Part shown: piece after piece, positions 5,755 to 6,946 of the stretch
Layout: every line of letters begins with the position of its first letter
Numbering within the stretch: the first letter of the stretch is position 1
Source of the DNA: JBDSTZ01 sp039927975
GTDB taxonomy: Bacteria; Pseudomonadota; Gammaproteobacteria; Burkholderiales; Burkholderiaceae_D
NCBI GenBank assembly: GCA_039927975.1
Contig: JBDSTZ010000192.1
Coordinates: 1 to 6,946 of the forward strand
DNA: 6,946 nt
Direction of reading: 5' to 3'
Notes under the pieces: generated by a model
Database searches by the model: none
Told to the model about the DNA's origin: nothing
What the model saw: only the letters and a program-made list of their open reading frames with translations
Program-made: the position numbers and the translations under genes

Positions 5755-6486
5755 ATGAGTTCACCCGAGCTGTTACTGCAGGTGCTGCGCGCCGAGCTTC
5801 GCGCCGCCGGCATCACCTACAAGGCGCTGGCCGAGCGCATCGAGATGAGCGAGTCGAGCGTCAAGCGCATGTTCGGTCAGAAGGACATGGCGCTGTCGCG
5901 CCTGGCCCAGATTTGCAAGGCGGCCGGCGTGCCGCTCGAAGACGTGCTGCGCCGCGCGGCCGACTTCAAGCCGCACAGCGACACGCTCACGCTGGCGCAG
6001 GAAAAGTCGCTGGTGGCCAATCCGCGATTGCTGCTGGTGGCGATCTGCTGCCTCGGCCATTGGAGCGTTGAACAGGTGATCGAAACGTATCGCCTGAGCG
6101 AGCCGGAATGCATCGGCGCGCTGGCCGAACTGGACCGGCTGGGTGTGATTGAATTGAAGCCGCTGAACCGCTACAGCCTGCGGGTGTCGAACGCGTTTCA
6201 ATGGCTGGCCGACGGACCGGTGCAGCAGTATGTGCGCGAGCATGTGGTGGGCGATTATTTCAGCGGCCGCTTCGACGGGCCTGGGGAGACCTTGATGTGC
6301 CTGCCGGCGCGCTTGTCGCAGGCCAGCGCGCACGAGCTGTCGCAAAAGATCCAGCAACTGGCGGCTGAACTGGCGCGCCTGCACCAGCACGACCGGCGGC
6401 TGGAAAGCCACGAACGCGACGGCTTCACGCTGCTGCTGGGGTTTCGGTCGTGGGAGTTTTCGGCGTTTACGGCGTTGCGGCGCTAG
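5755..6486 (+). CDS. XRE-family helix-turn-helix transcriptional regulator
   Basis: The 243-residue protein starts at ATG 5755 behind AAGGA (5746-5750, 4-nt spacing); the longer in-frame extension is rejected because it crosses the intergenic repeats and the start of the divergent gene. Residues 5-65 form an XRE/Cro-type HTH: YKALAERIEM is helix 2 and SESSVKRMFG the recognition helix. Residues 85-150 look like a winged helix (WSVEQVIETYRLSEPECIGA, then LDRLGVIEL and a Tyr-Ser-Leu-Arg-Val strand). A helical, possibly coiled-coil part follows (188-218), then a C-terminal strand region ending WEFSAFTALRR. No ligand-binding domain is recognised. It is divergent from the anchored protein gene, and the repeats at 5679-5704 suggest autoregulation or joint control. 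The HTH call is firm; the target and signal are unknown. Confidence 0.88.
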   Translation: MSSPELLLQVLRAELRAAGITYKALAERIEMSESSVKRMFGQKDMALSRLAQICKAAGVPLEDVLRRAADFKPHSDTLTLAQEKSLVANPRLLLVAICCLGHWSVEQVIETYRLSEPECIGALAELDRLGVIELKPLNRYSLRVSNAFQWLADGPVQQYVREHVVGDYFSGRFDGPGETLMCLPARLSQASAHELSQKIQQLAAELARLHQHDRRLESHERDGFTLLLGFRSWEFSAFTALRR

Positions 6487-6523
6487 TCGGTCGCGCTCAA
6501 GCTCACACACCTCAGGTTCACCC

Positions 6524-6946
6524 ATGGATGCCTCAACTGGACTCGACTATGTTCGCGGGAAGATCTCGGCCACCGAGTACTGGTCGGCCGTATTTCCTCT
6601 TTCCGCTTTCGATGACCTGTGTTGTGGCCATCCAGAGTGGGCAGCACATTTGCGATCTGTCGTTGATTCAGGCTTTTGGAGGCTGCACGCGCTTGATCGC
6701 GCCGACTCGTTCTGGCGGAATACAAACCGGCTTGCGACCGTGGGAAAACTGCATGAATTCGCGGCTTACGAAAGTCAGAAGGAGCAGGACAATGTGGACG
6801 CCGCCTGGCTTTCAATTGCGATGAGCCTTTTCGGCGGTGCGGATCACTTGGAGCCTGCCCCTTGGAAAATCCTACTTCGGGCAGCTGCTGTCGATGCTCG
6901 CTTTCTGATGTGCACTGCTTTTTCGACTTCAGCGTATTGGACCGAT
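6524..6946 (+). CDS. Unrecognised Trp-rich protein, 3' partial at the window end
   Basis: The frame begins with ATG 6524 and stays open for 141 codons to the last base, so the gene continues beyond the window. AGG (6514-6516) is a weak ribosome binding site. Seven tryptophans occur (residues 20, 39, 52, 64, 95, 114 and 139), with Cys-Cys at 33-34, and the composition is balanced with many Leu, Asp and Ala, as in a soluble helical protein. No signal peptide or membrane segment is seen in the visible part. Bases 6541-6720 have about 57% GC by my count (102 of 180), well below the core genes, and third positions often end in T or A, which suggests recent acquisition. It starts 37 nt after the regulator stop and may be co-transcribed. 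I do not recognise the family. Confidence 0.68.
   Translation, partial: MDASTGLDYVRGKISATEYWSAVFPLSAFDDLCCGHPEWAAHLRSVVDSGFWRLHALDRADSFWRNTNRLATVGKLHEFAAYESQKEQDNVDAAWLSIAMSLFGGADHLEPAPWKILLRAAAVDARFLMCTAFSTSAYWTD

Noticed and set aside
5582..5758. Small frame ending in an ATGA overlap with the regulator start
   Set aside because: The overlap would fit translational coupling, but there is no good ribosome binding site, it runs through the operator repeats and the composition is not protein-like.
5773..6525. Minus-strand 250-codon frame opposite the regulator
   Set aside because: It is antisense to a clear HTH gene and gives an Arg/Gln/His-rich shadow product.
6450..6824. Plus-strand 124-codon frame overlapping the end of the regulator
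   Set aside because: It starts inside the regulator and competes with the frame from 6524, which is open to the window end and has a more natural composition.
1..6946. CRISPR array, tRNA or rRNA gene, insertion sequence
   Set aside because: No regularly spaced repeat array, cloverleaf-like sequence, rRNA-like stretch, transposase or terminal inverted repeat was found on reading the window.

Overview
The window looks like chromosomal DNA of a GC-rich betaproteobacterium, most probably an Oxalobacteraceae member of the Massilia/Duganella/Janthinobacterium type. This rests on the dksA - STAS protein - hslV - hslU order, the HslV N-terminus with a short MEQFHG propeptide, the strong GC bias at third codon positions, and a zinc-ligand-poor DksA with a Lys/Ala/Pro-rich N-terminal tail. 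The placement is from memory of these families, not from a search.

Left part (1-2354): the window opens inside a dksA-type gene whose N-terminus lies upstream. It ends at a strong intrinsic terminator (833-865). A roughly 220-bp gap with a perfect 14-bp palindrome leads to a 441-residue cytoplasmic protein built from two copies of a helical segment plus a STAS-like domain.

Middle part (2355-4586): hslV and hslU, the peptidase and the AAA+ unfoldase of the HslUV (ClpQY) protease, lie 14 nt apart. They are preceded by a close match to a sigma-32 heat-shock promoter (CTTGCAA, 13 nt, CCCCAT). A 66-residue, strongly basic small protein with a good ribosome binding site follows 29 nt after hslU and may be co-transcribed.

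Right part (4587-6946): this part is more accessory. A minus-strand gene encodes an unrecognised protein with one N-terminal membrane anchor, a Pro/Ala-rich linker and a C-terminal domain with two cysteines. It is divergent from a plus-strand XRE-family regulator with a probable second winged-helix domain. The 251-bp region between them holds a GC-rich hairpin and a repeat cluster (GTACCA-N14-TGGTAC with iterated GTACATTTGG) that looks like an operator over a promoter. After the regulator, an unrecognised Trp-rich reading frame with clearly lower GC starts at 6524 and runs off the window end.

No tRNA, rRNA, CRISPR array, transposase or phage gene was seen. Most of the window is housekeeping stress-response and proteostasis DNA. 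I do not see a clear new multi-gene system. The best candidates for something undescribed are the duplicated helical/STAS protein, the anchored protein divergent from the XRE regulator, and the low-GC partial gene at the right edge.
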